A DNA stretch of 64,000 bases, taken from Paenibacillus pasadenensis (GTDB taxonomy: Bacteria; Bacillota; Bacilli; Paenibacillales; Paenibacillaceae). Location: NCBI RefSeq assembly GCF_023715725.1, contig NZ_JAMBOT010000001.1:372001-436000 (forward strand), read 5' to 3'. The translations under genes were made by a program, and so were the position numbers. Below, one piece after another: positions 49,576 to 57,658 of the stretch. The notes beneath the pieces are model-generated. The model was not told the DNA's origin. It saw only the letters and a program-made list of their open reading frames with translations, and ran no database searches. The stretch's first letter is position 1; the number at the start of each line of letters is the position of its first letter.

Positions 49576-50658
49576 TTAATAAACATCCTTCCATTCCGCA
49601 ATGTTAGAGGCATCGAATTTGAACGGATCGCCCAGCATAATTTGCGTGCCTTCCCCGTCCTGCACCACTTCTTTTTCTCCCAGCTTGCCGGCAGTCAGCT
49701 TATCTCCAACCTTGCCGCTGATCGTGCCTTTCACGAGCGCGTCGGCCGCATAGCCGGACAAGTATCCAACGTCAATCGGATTCCATAGGTACATCCACTG
49801 ACAAACGCCGCTTTGAATGTATTCCGCCATTTCGCTTGGCAAGCCAAGGCCGGTCAACTGCACTTTGCCTTTCAGTCCTTTATCCGTCAGCACTTTGCCC
49901 GCTGCCGCGATGCCAACCGTTGTTGGCGCAATAATGCCTTTCAGGTTGGGATAAGATTTCAAGAGAGCTTCCGTCTCGGACACGCTTTTATCGCGCAGAT
50001 CATCGCCGTAGGCCACTTTAACCAGCTTGATTTTGCTATACTTGGAGTCTTCCAGCTCCTTCTTCATCCATTCAATCCATGTGTTCTGGTTCGTCGCTTG
50101 CGAGGTCGCGCTTAAAATGGCGATTTCGCCTTCTTCGCCGATCATTTCGGATACGCCTTGGATTAAGGTGCGGCCGATTCGTTCCGGATCCGCCTGATTG
50201 ACATGCACCATGCGGCTGGCGGCGTTCACTGCGGAATCCAGCGACAGCACTTTAATGCCTTGATTCATCGCTTTTTTAAGTGCCGGTTGCAGCGCGTCGG
50301 GATCATTTGCCGCAATGGCGATTACGTCTACCTTTTGCGAAATAAGCTCTTCAATCATTGCAATTTGCGCTTCGGCAGTCGGCTGGTCCGGCGCTTTCAA
50401 AATCGCCTCATAACCGAGCTCCTCCACCGCGTTTTTGAACCCTTCCATCTGTTTCTCGCCGTATGGATTGCCTGTATTTTTAAAGATGATGGCATATTTC
50501 TTCTTTGCATTCGCGGCGTCGCCGCCTTTGTTGTTTGCTTGGGACTCGCCCTGGCCGTTATTCGTGTTGGTTCCGGCGTTATTGCTCCCGCAGGCGGCCA
50601 GCATGGTAAACGCCAATATAACAGTTAAACAGACAGCTAACATTCTAAATCTTTTCAT
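49576..50658 (-). CDS. rhaS: RhaS-type sugar ABC transporter substrate-binding lipoprotein
   Basis: 360 residues; lipobox LAAC near residue 21. The mature protein has KKYAIIFKNTGNPYGEKQMEGF, DVIAIAANDPDALQPALKKAM, EIAILSATSQATNQNTWIEWMKKEL and LKGIIAPTTVGIAAAGKVL, a close fit to rhamnose-binding RhaS and the related AI-2 protein LsrB. Rhamnose is my first choice; AI-2 or another pentose/deoxyhexose is possible. AAAGGGAGG precedes ATG 50658; the longer frame from 50727 is rejected because it would bury the signal peptide. It is the last gene of ATPase-permease-permease-SBP. Confidence 0.85.
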   Translation of the reverse strand: MKRFRMLAVCLTVILAFTMLAACGSNNAGTNTNNGQGESQANNKGGDAANAKKKYAIIFKNTGNPYGEKQMEGFKNAVEELGYEAILKAPDQPTAEAQIAMIEELISQKVDVIAIAANDPDALQPALKKAMNQGIKVLSLDSAVNAASRMVHVNQADPERIGRTLIQGVSEMIGEEGEIAILSATSQATNQNTWIEWMKKELEDSKYSKIKLVKVAYGDDLRDKSVSETEALLKSYPNLKGIIAPTTVGIAAAGKVLTDKGLKGKVQLTGLGLPSEMAEYIQSGVCQWMYLWNPIDVGYLSGYAADALVKGTISGKVGDKLTAGKLGEKEVVQDGEGTQIMLGDPFKFDASNIAEWKDVY

Positions 50659-50727
50659 CGTTCTACCTCCCTTTGTATGTGCGCAGCATGTATATACAAA
50701 ACAGTCGCTTGACTGCATTGCATCCAA

Positions 50728-51717
50728 TCAGGTTTTCCTCGCGCCGTTCCGGCCTAGCTTGAGCCTCGGGACCGCAACCGCAAAGATAAGGAGCAAGCCT
50801 ACAATAATGAGCATGATTTGCGCCTGCACATTAACAAGGCCTAATCCGTAACGCAGGAAGCCGATCAGAAAAACCGCCAGTATCGCTCCAATCATGCGCC
50901 CTTTGCCGCCAGCGGTGCTGATGCCTCCGAGAACGACCATTGCAATGACGTCCAGCTCGTACCCCATGGCAATATTGGGTCTGGTGCTTCCCATCCTTGA
51001 AGTCAGAAACAGGGCCGTCACCGCCGACATCACACCCGCCAGCGTAAAAACGATCACTTTTGCCCGATCGACCCGAATGCCGGAAAACCGGGCGGCGGTT
51101 GGATTATTGCCGATTGCGTACAAGTGCCGGCCGAACACCGTTTTGTGCAGCAGAAAGCTGAATAACAGAGCAAATATTGCAAATACGATCAAAATGAACG
51201 GAATCGGGCCTACATATCCCCATCCCAAATAGCTGAACCAATCGGGAAACGATCCCGCCGCCTGATCCTCCAAAATGATGTAAGCGATGCCGCGGTAAAT
51301 AATCATCGTGGCAAGCGTGATAATGACCGAGGAAAGCTCCTTGTATTTCACGATCAACATACCGTTGATCCAGCCGCAAATTGCGCCTACCGCCAAACAA
51401 ATGATCATAGCCGGAATGATAGGAACTCCCCGGTTGAACAAATCCGCCATAATGACCGAAGAAAGCGCCACTATGGATGCGACGGAAATGTCGATATCCG
51501 CCATGAGAATGACAAATACCATCGGGAGCACAATAAACGCTTTGTCAAGAAATCCCATCGTCGCGTCGCGCAAGTTCTCGTAATCCCAGTAAAACTCCGA
51601 TAAATTCATATTCATCACGGTAATCGCCAGAAACAGCAGCACTAACATCCATTCCCATTGAAGGAAAAACCGCTTATAGGAAAAGGGCTGTTTATTCGTT
51701 AACAATCTCGGCTCCAT
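50728..51717 (-). CDS. RhaQ/LsrD-type ABC transporter permease
   Basis: 329-residue BPD_transp_2 family membrane protein with eight to ten segments. Family motifs: MADIDISVASIVALSSVIMADL near residue 68, GWINGMLIVKYKELSSVIITLATMIIYRGIAYI and AMVVLGGISTAGGKGRMIGAI. It begins 4 bp after the preceding permease gene ends, so the pair is co-translated and probably forms a heterodimer. Confidence 0.9.
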   Translation of the reverse strand: MEPRLLTNKQPFSYKRFFLQWEWMLVLLFLAITVMNMNLSEFYWDYENLRDATMGFLDKAFIVLPMVFVILMADIDISVASIVALSSVIMADLFNRGVPIIPAMIICLAVGAICGWINGMLIVKYKELSSVIITLATMIIYRGIAYIILEDQAAGSFPDWFSYLGWGYVGPIPFILIVFAIFALLFSFLLHKTVFGRHLYAIGNNPTAARFSGIRVDRAKVIVFTLAGVMSAVTALFLTSRMGSTRPNIAMGYELDVIAMVVLGGISTAGGKGRMIGAILAVFLIGFLRYGLGLVNVQAQIMLIIVGLLLIFAVAVPRLKLGRNGARKT

Positions 51718-51721
51718 AGCG

Positions 51722-52771
51722 CTAGATTTTCCTCCTCATCAGATGGTTGCGGTCAACGCCCCGTTTAACAATGGCATTGATCAGCACGGCGGCCAAAATA
51801 ATGCTTCCTTGAATGCCGCTCTGCCAAAACGGGGAAACGTTAATGAGCGGAAGGGCGTTGTTCAAAATGCCGAGCAAAACGGAACCGAGAATAATGCCGG
51901 ATATTTTGCCCGATCCGCCCGCAATGCTGACGCCGCCCAGCACGCAAGCCGCAATGACGCTCAGCTCATACCCGGATGCCGTATCGCCTTGAGCGGAGGC
52001 AAATTTTGATACCCACAGCACCCCAGCGAGGCCGGAAAGACCGCCCATCACGGAATAAACGAGCCAAATGATTTTGTCCGTATTGATGCCGCTAATAACC
52101 GCTGAATCCGGATTGCTGCCTACCGCGTAAATCTGCCTGCCGGTGCGGGTGTGATTGACGAAATACGCTGCGATCAAATAAATAACAACGGCGATTACGA
52201 TCAAATTGTTGATTCCGAGCATTTTTCCAGTTGCGATCGCTTTAAAAGCCTCCGGCATCTGATGCGCGCTGACCCATTTGCCGCCGCTGGCCCAAAAGGT
52301 TAATCCCCGAAAAATGTTCATCATGCCAAGCGTAGCGATAATCGGCAAAATGCCGACTTTGGACACGAGAAGCCCAATGATCATGCCGCTCACCAGCCCC
52401 GTTGCAATGCCTAGCAATAAGACAAGAAGGGGCGATAGTCCGGGAAATGCGCTTGCTGTCTGCGCCGCAATCATGCCGGATAGCGCGAGCGTCGCTCCAA
52501 TGGACAGGTCAATGCCGCGCGTCACAATAACAAGCATCATCCCGACCGCCAAAATGCTCAGAATCGCGGTGTTGGTCGCCAGATCGTTTATATTTTCCAG
52601 CGTCAAAAAGCTGGGGTTGCGAAGCTGTACGCCGATGGACAGCAAAAGGATAAATCCCAGTAAACCAAGCTCTCTGAATTTAGCGATTTTTGCGCTGAGC
52701 GTTCGCTGCGGCCTGCGGGCTGCAGCAGCTGCCCCCGCCGGATCAAAGGCGCTGATTCCTCTTTCCTGCAT
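51722..52771 (-). CDS. RhaP/LsrC-type ABC transporter permease
   Basis: 349 residues, BPD_transp_2 family. Motifs: VTRGIDLSIGATLALSGMIAAQTA near residue 84, LVSGMIIGLLVSKVGILPIIATLGMMNIFRGLTFW and AACVLGGVSIAGGSGKISGIILG. The N-terminal 35 residues are alanine- and arginine-rich and cytoplasmic. It follows the ATPase gene by 15 bp; AAAGGTGGG lies upstream of the ATG. Confidence 0.9.
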   Translation of the reverse strand: MQERGISAFDPAGAAAAARRPQRTLSAKIAKFRELGLLGFILLLSIGVQLRNPSFLTLENINDLATNTAILSILAVGMMLVIVTRGIDLSIGATLALSGMIAAQTASAFPGLSPLLVLLLGIATGLVSGMIIGLLVSKVGILPIIATLGMMNIFRGLTFWASGGKWVSAHQMPEAFKAIATGKMLGINNLIVIAVVIYLIAAYFVNHTRTGRQIYAVGSNPDSAVISGINTDKIIWLVYSVMGGLSGLAGVLWVSKFASAQGDTASGYELSVIAACVLGGVSIAGGSGKISGIILGSVLLGILNNALPLINVSPFWQSGIQGSIILAAVLINAIVKRGVDRNHLMRRKI

Positions 52772-52786
52772 TCGTCATGCCCACCT

Positions 52787-54292
52787 TTAACGTTGTTGAT
52801 TGATATCAGCCATCGACGCCTCAAGAATCGCTTCCTGCGATATGGAACGCCGGTCCATAACAGCGGTGATCCGGCCCTCCCGCATAACCGCGACACGGTC
52901 GCACATCCCGATGATTTCCGGCATTTCCGACGAGACCATCAGAATCCCGTACCCTTGGCAGGCCAAATCGCTAATCATCTCGTAAATGGCGGACTTGGCG
53001 CCGACATCTACGCCTTTGGTCGGTTCATCCAAAATAATGACGTCCACATCGGACGTAAGCAGCTTGGCAAACACAACCTTTTGCTGGTTGCCTCCCGACA
53101 AGGAGCCCGCCAGATCGAAAATGCTTTTTGCCTTCACGTTGACCTTCTCCGCCAAGCTTTTGGCCATGTCCGCTTCCTTGCCGGTGTTGAGCACGCCTTT
53201 GCTGGAAACATTGCGCAAGGACGACAACGATATGTTTCTGCCGATGCTCCACTGCAGCACAAGCCCTTGCTTTTGCCTGTCCTCCGGCAAATAACCGATG
53301 CCCCTGCGCATCGCTTCATCCGGCTTGCGAATATGTGCTTCCTTTCCTTTGAGGAACACCTTCCCTTTGTCGGCGGGTTCAATTCCGAACAGGCTTTGGC
53401 ATACCTCCGTGCGTCCTGCCCCTACAAGCCCTGTCAGCCCTAGTATTTCTCCTCTATGCAGCGTAAAAGATACGTCCGCGAAGTACCCCGTTCTGCCGAG
53501 ACCTTCCGCACGCAGCAGCTCTTCCCCGATCAACGCCTCCTTTTTCGGAAACAGCTGCGTTATTTCACGTCCAACCATCGCGATAATCAGGTCTTGATTC
53601 GTAATTTCATCCACATTCCAGGTGCCGATGTATCGCGAATCCCGGAACACCGTGACCTTGCTCGCCAGGCGGTACATATCCTCGAAACGGTGAGAGATGA
53701 AAATAATCGCGGTTCCTTTGTCCCGCAAACGTTCGGCGATCCGGTACAGCTCCTCGCTCTCCCGATTGGTAAGGGCGGCTGTCGGTTCGTCCATAATAAT
53801 CACTTTGGCGTCAACCGAAAGCGCTTTGGCAATTTCCACGATTTGCTGCTCGGCGACGCTCAGCGACCCCATCAGCGTTCGGGGGCTGAAGCCTGCTCCA
53901 AGCTCTTGGAGCAGTTCGCCGGCTGCCGCGTGCATGTTGTTCCAAAGAATTCGTTTTGTCCCTTTTTGCACTTTTTCATGGCCCATAAATATGTTTTCCG
54001 TGACGCTCAGATCGGGATAACAGGTGACATGCTGATAAATGGCCGCTATCCCCAAACGTTTGGCGTCTGTCGGATTTTTCAGTTCAACCCGTTGTCCGTC
54101 AAAATAAAGCTCGCCTTCATCGGCGGAATGAACGCCCGTGATCACTTTGATAAAGGTTGATTTTCCGGCTCCGTTTTCGCCCATCAGGGCATGGATTTCA
54201 CCGGGTTTTAATTTGAAGTAGACATTGTCCAGCGCTTTGACGCCGGGAAATGTTTTCGTGATGCCCTTCAGCTCCAATATGTATTCGGCCAT
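52787..54292 (-). CDS. Sugar ABC transporter ATPase with two nucleotide-binding domains
   Basis: 501 residues, the RbsA/XylG/RhaT class. Domain 1: Walker A GENGAGKSTF, signature LSVAEQQIVEIA, Walker B VIIMDEPTAAL. Domain 2: degenerate Walker A GLVGAGRTEV, signature LSGGNQQKVVFAK, Walker B VIILDEPTKGVD. The degenerate second loop is normal for the class. It is the promoter-proximal gene of the transporter operon. A cre-like site and other inverted repeats are upstream in 54293-54660. Confidence 0.93.
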   Translation of the reverse strand: MAEYILELKGITKTFPGVKALDNVYFKLKPGEIHALMGENGAGKSTFIKVITGVHSADEGELYFDGQRVELKNPTDAKRLGIAAIYQHVTCYPDLSVTENIFMGHEKVQKGTKRILWNNMHAAAGELLQELGAGFSPRTLMGSLSVAEQQIVEIAKALSVDAKVIIMDEPTAALTNRESEELYRIAERLRDKGTAIIFISHRFEDMYRLASKVTVFRDSRYIGTWNVDEITNQDLIIAMVGREITQLFPKKEALIGEELLRAEGLGRTGYFADVSFTLHRGEILGLTGLVGAGRTEVCQSLFGIEPADKGKVFLKGKEAHIRKPDEAMRRGIGYLPEDRQKQGLVLQWSIGRNISLSSLRNVSSKGVLNTGKEADMAKSLAEKVNVKAKSIFDLAGSLSGGNQQKVVFAKLLTSDVDVIILDEPTKGVDVGAKSAIYEMISDLACQGYGILMVSSEMPEIIGMCDRVAVMREGRITAVMDRRSISQEAILEASMADINQQR

Positions 54293-54513
54293 GGCCGGGT
54301 CCCCTCCGTCCTGACTTCGCTATGCGGTAAAGCGAGCGATTGAAGAAAGATGGTGAACACATACCCGCTGCGCCAAAGCTCGGCCCTCCGATCGCTGTTA
54401 ACCTCGGATTCCTTTGAATTTTCTCCTCTATAGAGGTAGAAATCCGACGTTAAAGGCGAACGCTGACGCTTCTCCGGGCTCGATCTTTGGCTCCGCTTTC
54501 TGCTTCACCGTCT

Positions 54514-54527
54514 TTAAAACGCTTTCT
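54514..54527 (-). promoter_or_regulatory. Candidate cre site upstream of the transporter operon
   Basis: Leftward AGAAAGCGTTTTAA, two mismatches from cre and similar to the better site at 62176-62189 upstream of the sensor operon. Confidence 0.45.
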
Positions 54528-54622
54528 AAAGCAACCTTACCGAAATCGAAGGTCGCGAAGTAGGAGACATTTCTTACTTTGGGGGAAATTTATTCGCTTT
54601 ATTGGGCTTTAAATGCCGTGGA

Positions 54623-54657
54623 AAACAAAATAAGCGATGGGATTAGCCCCATCGCTT
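54623..54657 (-). terminator. Terminator facing the transporter operon
   Basis: Leftward AAGCGATGGG pairs with CCCATCGCTT around GCTAAT, followed by ATTTTGTTTT. It would stop leftward read-through into the transporter genes, which argues that they have their own promoter. Confidence 0.75.
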
Positions 54658-54768
54658 CGTACTATTTGGATAAATTTACATGTATTAGAGCGATCGCCCC
54701 AATGATAAAGTTACAAATGAAATTAACTAAGCTTTTGCGATAGCTTGATTACAAAGGGGTTTTACAGG

Positions 54769-55206
54769 TTGAAAAAATGGACTATTTTCTTTATCTCGAT
54801 TCTGATTCTCGGCATTATCATGATGAGTTACAAGTATGATAAAGCAAATACCGAGGCACAAAACTTGCAAAACACGATTGACGAAAAATTCAAGATAGTA
54901 CTAAGCATTGTTTATTCCAGCTTTAACACGAAGATAGATGAAATGGCGTATCGTTCCGCACTATCAAGTGTATCTACTGCGGCCTCTATTTCTGAAATAA
55001 CTTCATATGAGGATCAGAATGACAACCTGGATGTTTCTTTGTATAACTTCTATCACGCTTTAAGAAATGATGAGTCCAAAGTAAAGATTTTAGCTCGAGC
55101 AGATGAAGTAAGAGATATCTTTACAATGCTGTTCCTTGATCCTGCCAGCAAAAAAGCCACGGACAAACTAATGGAAATCAATGATGAAACCTTTTTTAAA
55201 GATTGA
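54769..55206 (+). CDS. Membrane-anchored protein of unknown function
   Basis: 145 residues if the TTG at 54769 is used (AAAGGGG 9 nt upstream); an earlier TTG at 54745 is possible. An N-terminal segment, WTIFFISILILGIIMMSY, is followed by an extracytoplasmic helical region (NTEAQNLQNTIDEKFKIVLSIVYSSF, ASISEITSYEDQND, YNFYHALRND). Not recognised. Strongly AT-rich codon use marks it as part of the islet at 54.6-57.5 kb, unlike the flanking sugar genes. Confidence 0.6.
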   Translation: MKKWTIFFISILILGIIMMSYKYDKANTEAQNLQNTIDEKFKIVLSIVYSSFNTKIDEMAYRSALSSVSTAASISEITSYEDQNDNLDVSLYNFYHALRNDESKVKILARADEVRDIFTMLFLDPASKKATDKLMEINDETFFKD

Positions 55207-55258
55207 GTTGTTATTCCATATATTTGAAAAAAAATTTGGATCTGTTCCGTTCTTTTAC

Positions 55259-55500
55259 CGTACGGATTATGCGGGGGAGGACGACAAAGTGGTTCCAATT
55301 CGAGAAACAAAGGAAGAGAACGGCATCGATATCGAGGTGACCAAGTTTTGCGGTGTTTTTCAAAATGTAGGCAGCAGCATTTGCAAAACTTTGTTTTTAG
55401 GAAAAGCGGTCGGAGGAAAATTAACAACAACTCCGGAATCTTTAGAAGTCGGATTTTCCCTAAACCTATGGTTCAACTGTTCTTCTTACCATATGAATAA
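55259..55500 (+). pseudogene. NUDIX hydrolase remnant
   Basis: The frame from 55259 reads RTDYAGEDDKVVPIRETKEENGIDIEVTKFCGVFQNVG, then SICKTLFLGKAVGGKLTTTPESLEVGF, the middle and end of a NUDIX hydrolase. The NUDIX box is incomplete: only RETKEENGI remains of GX5EX7REUXEEXGU. At about 55456 one base is missing, and the next frame continues FPKPMVQLFFLPYE to a TAA at 55500. N-terminal truncation, an internal deletion and a frameshift make it nonfunctional. Confidence 0.75.
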
Positions 55501-55502
55501 AC

Positions 55503-55552
55503 AAAAAAACACCCCTTACTACCTGTGTCGAACACAGATTGCAAGGGGTGTG
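55503..55552 (-). terminator. Terminator of the secreted-protein islet operon
   Basis: ACACCCCTT pairs with AAGGGGTGT with an inner CTGTGT/ACACAG hairpin; leftward it ends in TTTTTTTG, 16 bp after the signal-peptidase-like stop. Confidence 0.85.
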
Positions 55553-55567
55553 TATTCTCATTCCAAA

Positions 55568-56209
55568 TTATTTTTCTTTTTTGTATCCTACTACTTTCCC
55601 TATCACCTGATCCACAGATAACGGGCCGAGTGTTAAACTGTCATAACCACTGATCGAATTGTCAGATATAACAAATATGAATCCATTGGGAACAGTCAAT
55701 TCCTTTATCGACGTATTGAAAAAATCTCTGTATGTTTTCTGACATGCTTCATCGCATGAGGGGAGATCCTTTTCAAAAAATTCTTTTCCAGTCATTCCTT
55801 CCGCTTTAAGCTGACTATAAAACGAGTCTAATTCCATATCGTTAATATAAATTCTCCCCTTTTTTACGGTCAGTTTTTCCCCCTCTAAAGCTATTACTCT
55901 AGAAATTTGTTTTTTTGTATCTTCAGTTACTTTAAAACCTGTAGGGACATTAAAATACACAATATCCCCACGATTATATAAGTTATTTTTATAATAATTC
56001 GGATCAATAAGAACATTTTTTATATAGTATTCGGTTTCTTCATTAACCATATTAGAAATTGGATAAAATACTTCTTGTAGATCTCCCTTTTGGTCAATCA
56101 CATCTATTTCTTGTCTTGTTTTGGAGTCACTTATTTTTTCATTATTCGTACAACCCACTACGACTAACAGCGTCAACATAGTTGTAAGAATTAATAAACA
56201 GTTCTTCAT
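55568..56209 (-). CDS. Signal peptidase I-like lipoprotein lacking catalytic residues
   Basis: 213 residues. The N terminus is a lipoprotein signal (lipobox VVGC). The S26 signature parts are RGDIVYFNVPTG near residue 82, ISRVIALEGEKLTVKKGRIYINDMEL near 103 and VPNGFIFVISDNSISGYDS near 176. In active enzymes the serine sits in S-M-x-P-T and the lysine in K-R-V-I; here these are NMVNEE and SRVIA, so both catalytic residues appear to be missing. It may bind substrates without cutting them. It is the last of three co-oriented exported-protein genes. Confidence 0.75.
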   Translation of the reverse strand: MKNCLLILTTMLTLLVVVGCTNNEKISDSKTRQEIDVIDQKGDLQEVFYPISNMVNEETEYYIKNVLIDPNYYKNNLYNRGDIVYFNVPTGFKVTEDTKKQISRVIALEGEKLTVKKGRIYINDMELDSFYSQLKAEGMTGKEFFEKDLPSCDEACQKTYRDFFNTSIKELTVPNGFIFVISDNSISGYDSLTLGPLSVDQVIGKVVGYKKEK

Positions 56210-56264
56210 TTATTCCTCCCAAAATAAAATATAGTGGGGATCTAAAACTGACCCCCACAAACAA

Positions 56265-56903
56265 TTATTTTAAATAGGTTACATTAGGTGTATTGCTCAA
56301 ATCGACGATGAGCTTACTGTCATCGAATGAACTAATATTTTCTACTAATTCTAGTTTTAGCTGATGAAGTGAACGTCCATTACTCTCTAAGGACGATTCA
56401 AGAGGAATTCCATCTTCCGTAAAGGAATAGGAGATTTTTCCGTTCTCTTGTTCCTGTTTAAACTCCTGTCTTGTACCTTTTGCATCCCTTTTTTCTTGTT
56501 TTATAAGTTTTCCTCTTCTTTGTTTGTCTAATGCCTTCTCATAACTGTCACCAAAGTAAGCATGCGGAATTACTGCTCCTTTTTGCTCGGATCCAGATAA
56601 ATCACGTATAGTCATATCTCCAATAATTTGTGTATACTGATACAGTTTTTTACCATCCCAAACTTCAAAGTCGCCAGCAAACTTCCCTGAGGTAACTTCA
56701 TAACGATAGTGCCCTTTATCGTTGAACCATACCTCATAGGTCCCCCCTTGCTCAATACCATCTTCAGATAGACCCTTTTCTGAGATTACAAAATGTTTTG
56801 AAAAATAAAATGGAGTATTTTTCTCTGCGTTAGAAACAAATACTGCACACAAACTTAAAGCAAGTATCATCATAAATGCTATATATCGTTTTTTGTTTCT
56901 CAA
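56265..56903 (-). CDS. Exported protein of unknown function
   Basis: 212 residues from a TTG start (AAGGGGTGGT upstream). A signal peptide or anchor (YIAFMMILALSLCAVFVSNAE) precedes a domain with alternating beta strands, TYEVWFNDKGHYRYEVTSGKFAGDFEVWDGKKLYQYTQIIG, of the general LolA/RseB-like or DUF-type half-barrel pattern. Not assigned to a family with confidence. It lies 19 bp after the upstream exported-protein gene, so co-transcription is likely. Confidence 0.6.
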   Translation of the reverse strand: MRNKKRYIAFMMILALSLCAVFVSNAEKNTPFYFSKHFVISEKGLSEDGIEQGGTYEVWFNDKGHYRYEVTSGKFAGDFEVWDGKKLYQYTQIIGDMTIRDLSGSEQKGAVIPHAYFGDSYEKALDKQRRGKLIKQEKRDAKGTRQEFKQEQENGKISYSFTEDGIPLESSLESNGRSLHQLKLELVENISSFDDSKLIVDLSNTPNVTYLK

Positions 56904-56921
56904 GTAATTACCACCCCTTTT

Positions 56922-57470
56922 TTAGAAATCAATATCGAAAACCGCTCTTTTAGGATATAGGCTATTCCTTGGAGATCCATTAGAAGTATACGTATTAATC
57001 TCATAATAGACTATAACACTGTTGTTCTGATCTTTAACAATTGAACTAGTTGAGTATTTAACCCAATGGCTTGAAAAAGATTCTCTTCTACGATCTTCGT
57101 CATATTGTGTGGAATTGTAAACTTGAGTATACTGACCTCCTAGTTGTGGGGGTTTGTTTGTACCTACATATACCCGCTCGACTTCCCAAGTATCGAAATT
57201 GCCTGTAGACATTGTATAAGTACCTAATATATCACCTATCCGTTTATCATTTGCCAAAGGAGGAGCGTCCGCCCAGTATACTTGAGCATTAAAGTGTGTT
57301 TCTGCATAATAATACTCACAGGTAACTTCATTACCCGGTACACAGCCTGACGTACCATAAGGATACGCCGTTGTTCCTACTGGATTTGGTGCAGCATAAG
57401 AAGTGAGAATCGATGATTGAAAAATCAGACAGGCTGCAAGCAATACAAGTAACGGTTTAAAACCCTTCAT
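56922..57470 (-). CDS. Secreted protein of unknown function, first gene of the islet operon
   Basis: 182 residues with a clear signal peptide ending SYA-A near residue 26. The mature part is rich in Tyr, Thr and Asn, with two Cys (GTSGCVPGNEVTCEYYYAETHF) that could form a disulphide. Strand-rich sequence (VIVYYEINTYTS, RAVFDIDF) suggests a small beta domain. GGAGGG precedes ATG 57470. I do not recognise the family. Confidence 0.6.
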   Translation of the reverse strand: MKGFKPLLVLLAACLIFQSSILTSYAAPNPVGTTAYPYGTSGCVPGNEVTCEYYYAETHFNAQVYWADAPPLANDKRIGDILGTYTMSTGNFDTWEVERVYVGTNKPPQLGGQYTQVYNSTQYDEDRRRESFSSHWVKYSTSSIVKDQNNSVIVYYEINTYTSNGSPRNSLYPKRAVFDIDF

Positions 57471-57658
57471 CTTAGCCCTCCTTTTTATTTGAGTATAACT
57501 TACAATTTTTCCATATTAAATCCAATACGACAAAACTCCTATCTTTAAGACAGTGAATGTCGAAATGTGTCTTTATGGGAAATAATAGAAATGCGATCCC
57601 GCAGCATACAGCAACGAGAAAACCGATCTTTGGCACATTTAACCATCCAAATGCAATC

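Larger units (their letters stand above)
54293..54768. other. Upstream region of the transporter operon and edge of the AT-rich islet
   Basis: 476 bp without a gene. Contains the palindrome CCTCTATAGAGG (54425-54436), a cre-like site (54514-54527) and a terminator hairpin (54623-54657). Base composition drops sharply in GC after about 54600. Confidence 0.55.
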
